Source of the DNA: Aquifex aeolicus
GTDB taxonomy: Bacteria; Aquificota; Aquificia; Aquificales; Aquificaceae
Assembly (NCBI GenBank): GCA_015662815.1
Contig: DQTK01000147.1
Coordinates: 1 to 6,330 of the forward strand
DNA: 6,330 bases
Direction of reading: 5' to 3'
Part shown: piece by piece, positions 5,579 through 6,330 of the stretch
Position numbering within the stretch: the stretch's first letter is position 1
How the letters are laid out: every line of letters starts with the position of its first letter
Notes under the pieces: model-generated
Database searches by the model: none
Seen by the model: only the letters and a program-made list of their open reading frames with translations
What the model was told of the DNA's origin: nothing
Program-made: the position numbers and the translations under genes

Positions 5579-5986
5579 TTAAAAGGTAATAAGCTTATCT
5601 GCTATTATAGCCCTGATAGCAAACTCACTTGCCGGTACTATACCGTCAATTTCAGGTATCAGATCTTCTTCCGTAAGGCCTATTGAATCTACAGTTTGCT
5701 TACATAAGAGAAGCTTAACACCCGTAAGCTTAGCATCTTTCATAAAATCATAAACTGTTTTAGGCTTTTGTCTGTTTGCAGAGAAGCAGTTACCTTCCAA
5801 AGAAGGATATATTTTTTCAGCAACCCCCTTCTTTATAAGATTTGTACCATCCATATTGAAGAAAATTTCTACATCCATCTCTTGAGCGGCCATAAGAGTA
5901 GCTATATAAAAGGGAGTTGCACATCTCCAAGGAGTTTTTGGACCACTCGTCATCAGTATTACTATTTTCATTTCCTTTTCAAGCAT
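5579..5986 (-). CDS. DsrE-family sulfur carrier/sulfurtransferase-like protein (DsrE3 type)
   Basis: A 135-residue protein of the DsrE/DsrF-like fold. It begins with the typical first strand and loop KIVILMTSGP (7-16), followed by a long helix (24-36), EIFFNMDGTNLI (40-51), and the active-site region VKLLLCKQTVDSIGLTEEDL (90-109). Cys95 matches the conserved sulfur-accepting cysteine of the family; Cys22 and Cys67 are additional. The C-terminus SEFAIRAIIADKLITF completes the sheet. DsrE3 proteins transfer sulfane sulfur in the cytoplasm together with TusA and lie in sHdr clusters, which fits lbpA 29 nt downstream. Start choice: ATG at 5986 is preceded by AGGGG and AAGGG; the alternative ATG at 5971 (residue 6) has AAGGA too close to it. 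The Cys95 context also recalls DsrE2, but DsrE2 has membrane segments and this protein does not. Subfamily is uncertain. Confidence 0.9.
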   Translation of the reverse strand: MLEKEMKIVILMTSGPKTPWRCATPFYIATLMAAQEMDVEIFFNMDGTNLIKKGVAEKIYPSLEGNCFSANRQKPKTVYDFMKDAKLTGVKLLLCKQTVDSIGLTEEDLIPEIDGIVPASEFAIRAIIADKLITF

Positions 5987-6001
5987 TTGCCCTTACCCCT
6001 A

Positions 6002-6030
6002 TTTATATTTCCATTAGCTTTTTTATTAAA
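6002..6030 (-). promoter_or_regulatory. Weak putative promoter for the DsrE-lbpA-radical-SAM genes
   Basis: Just downstream of the terminator the minus strand carries TATAAA (6007-6002), five of six matches to a -10 box, 15 nt before the DsrE ATG. The -35 position at 17-nt spacing is TTTAAT (6030-6025), a poor match inside the terminator T-run. Something must restart transcription here if the terminator is efficient, so the site is plausible but weak. Confidence 0.35.
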
Positions 6031-6049
6031 AAAGCCCGCAAAAGCGGGC
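6028..6049 (-). terminator. Rho-independent terminator of the HdrA-like gene/operon
   Basis: Read leftward: GCCCGC, a TTTT loop, GCGGGC (arms 6049-6044 and 6039-6034), then six T (6033-6028). It is a perfect 6-bp all-GC stem with a U-tract, starting 6 nt past the stop codon of the HdrA-like gene. On the plus strand there is no T-run, so it works leftward only. It separates the HdrA-like gene from the DsrE-lbpA-LipS genes. Confidence 0.9.
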
Positions 6050-6052
6050 AGA

Positions 6053-6066
6053 GGCTTATGCAAGCC
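6053..6066 (-). other. Small hairpin over the stop codon of the HdrA-like gene
   Basis: Inverted repeat GGCTT-GCAT-AAGCC on the minus strand, a 5-bp stem with a 4-nt loop that spans the TAA stop at 6058-6056. It lies three nt upstream of the terminator stem. A role as an accessory hairpin is possible; it may be chance. Confidence 0.35.
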
Positions 6067-6330
6067 CAAGCTTTTTAAGTACAGGTAAAGGATCGGAGAG
6101 GTTATCTTTTAATTTTACATCATTAGCACTGTATCCGTCGATTTTGGTGTTTAACTTTACATCAACATTGGGATTATTTTGGACTTCCTCAATGAAAGAC
6201 CCGAGAACCTGTTGAGGTTTCATTTTTCTCGGGATTAACGTGTGATAATCCTCAAGGATAGGCCTACCGCCAAGTTTCCCTTCTTTTTCAACCAAGATGG
6301 TAGGTATATCCAATTTTCCCAGAATTCTTG
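6056..6330 (-). CDS. HdrA-like FAD-binding protein, partial (N-terminus beyond right edge)
   Basis: The frame is open from the right edge to TAA at 6058-6056, about 91 codons, so the true start lies outside the window (the in-frame TTG at 6313 falls inside the conserved fold). The visible part begins RILGKLDIPTILVEKEGKLG: helix 1 and strand 2 of an FAD Rossmann fold ending in the ribose-binding Glu, then LGGRP. The following region, with LIPRKM and NPNVDVKLNTKI, resembles the HdrA block in which LGG is followed by a PKM-type motif and a H/N-PN-I/V-x-L strand. HdrA subunits of sHdr complexes bind FAD and link the HdrB/HdrC subunits. No cysteine is visible. The protein stops only about 75 residues after VEKE, whereas HdrA proteins continue for some 200 residues or more. 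It may be an HdrA-related small protein or the end of a fusion. A terminator follows at once, so this is a natural end, not a local frameshift. Confidence 0.75.
   Translation of the reverse strand, partial: RILGKLDIPTILVEKEGKLGGRPILEDYHTLIPRKMKPQQVLGSFIEEVQNNPNVDVKLNTKIDGYSANDVKLKDNLSDPLPVLKKLGLA

Noticed and set aside
5223..5582. Plus-strand open frame of 119 codons
   Set aside because: It is antisense to lbpA, whose lipoyl motif and strong ribosome site are clear. The product resembles no family.
5768..6088. Plus-strand open frame of 106 codons
   Set aside because: It runs antisense through the DsrE-like gene and through the terminator hairpin, and has no coding signature.
6056..6313. Complete 85-codon gene starting at TTG 6313
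   Set aside because: The frame stays open to the window edge, and the codons upstream of the TTG continue the Rossmann helix, so this is an internal TTG of a longer gene.
1..6330. Mobile elements, CRISPR arrays, tRNA or rRNA genes
   Set aside because: No transposase, integrase, repeat-spacer pattern, cloverleaf or rRNA-like stretch was seen by reading both strands.

Overview
The window looks like chromosomal DNA from a thermophilic, sulfur-oxidising, autotrophic bacterium of the Aquificaceae type (Aquifex/Hydrogenobacter relatives). The reasons are an AT-rich sequence with many AGA/AGG and ATA codons, Lys/Glu-rich proteins, very tight gene packing, and sulfur-oxidation genes (DsrE-like, LbpA, HdrA-like). 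The taxon is an inference from these features; no search was run.

Layout. (1) Positions 1-593, minus strand: the N-terminal 197 residues of a helical protein of unknown function whose 3' end lies left of the window. (2) Positions 594-649: a 56-bp divergent promoter region. (3) Positions 650-2904, plus strand: a FetB/UPF0014 membrane protein, a very small FAD protein that lacks the NAD(P)H domain of the thioredoxin-reductase fold, and a membrane protein of the lysylphosphatidylglycerol-synthetase TM-region family. The last two overlap by 4 nt. (4) Positions 6330 down to 2864, minus strand: the C-terminal end of an HdrA-like FAD protein, an intrinsic terminator, a DsrE-family sulfur carrier, the lipoate-binding protein LbpA, a radical-SAM protein of the archaeal-type LipS1/LipS2 lipoyl synthases, and dxr of the MEP isoprenoid pathway. 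dxr and the last plus-strand gene converge and overlap by 41 bp.

How the genes fit together. In the sHdr sulfur-oxidation pathway, sulfane sulfur is passed by DsrE/TusA-type carriers to a heterodisulfide-reductase-like complex that works with a lipoylated LbpA. DsrE, LbpA and the LipS-like radical-SAM enzyme lie consecutively, next to an HdrA-like gene. This suggests a unit that supplies sulfur, carries it on lipoate, and makes that lipoate by sulfur insertion. The ligase sLpl(AB), the second LipS subunit and the Hdr subunits are not in the window.

The most striking regulatory pattern is that four genes (starts at 593-, 650+, 1421+ and 4006-) have a consensus or near-consensus -10 box only 6-8 nt before the ATG and no Shine-Dalgarno. 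This predicts leaderless mRNAs. LbpA and the radical-SAM gene instead carry clear ribosome binding sites. No tRNA, rRNA, CRISPR, IS element or long repeat was seen, and no gene-free stretch reaches 300 bases.
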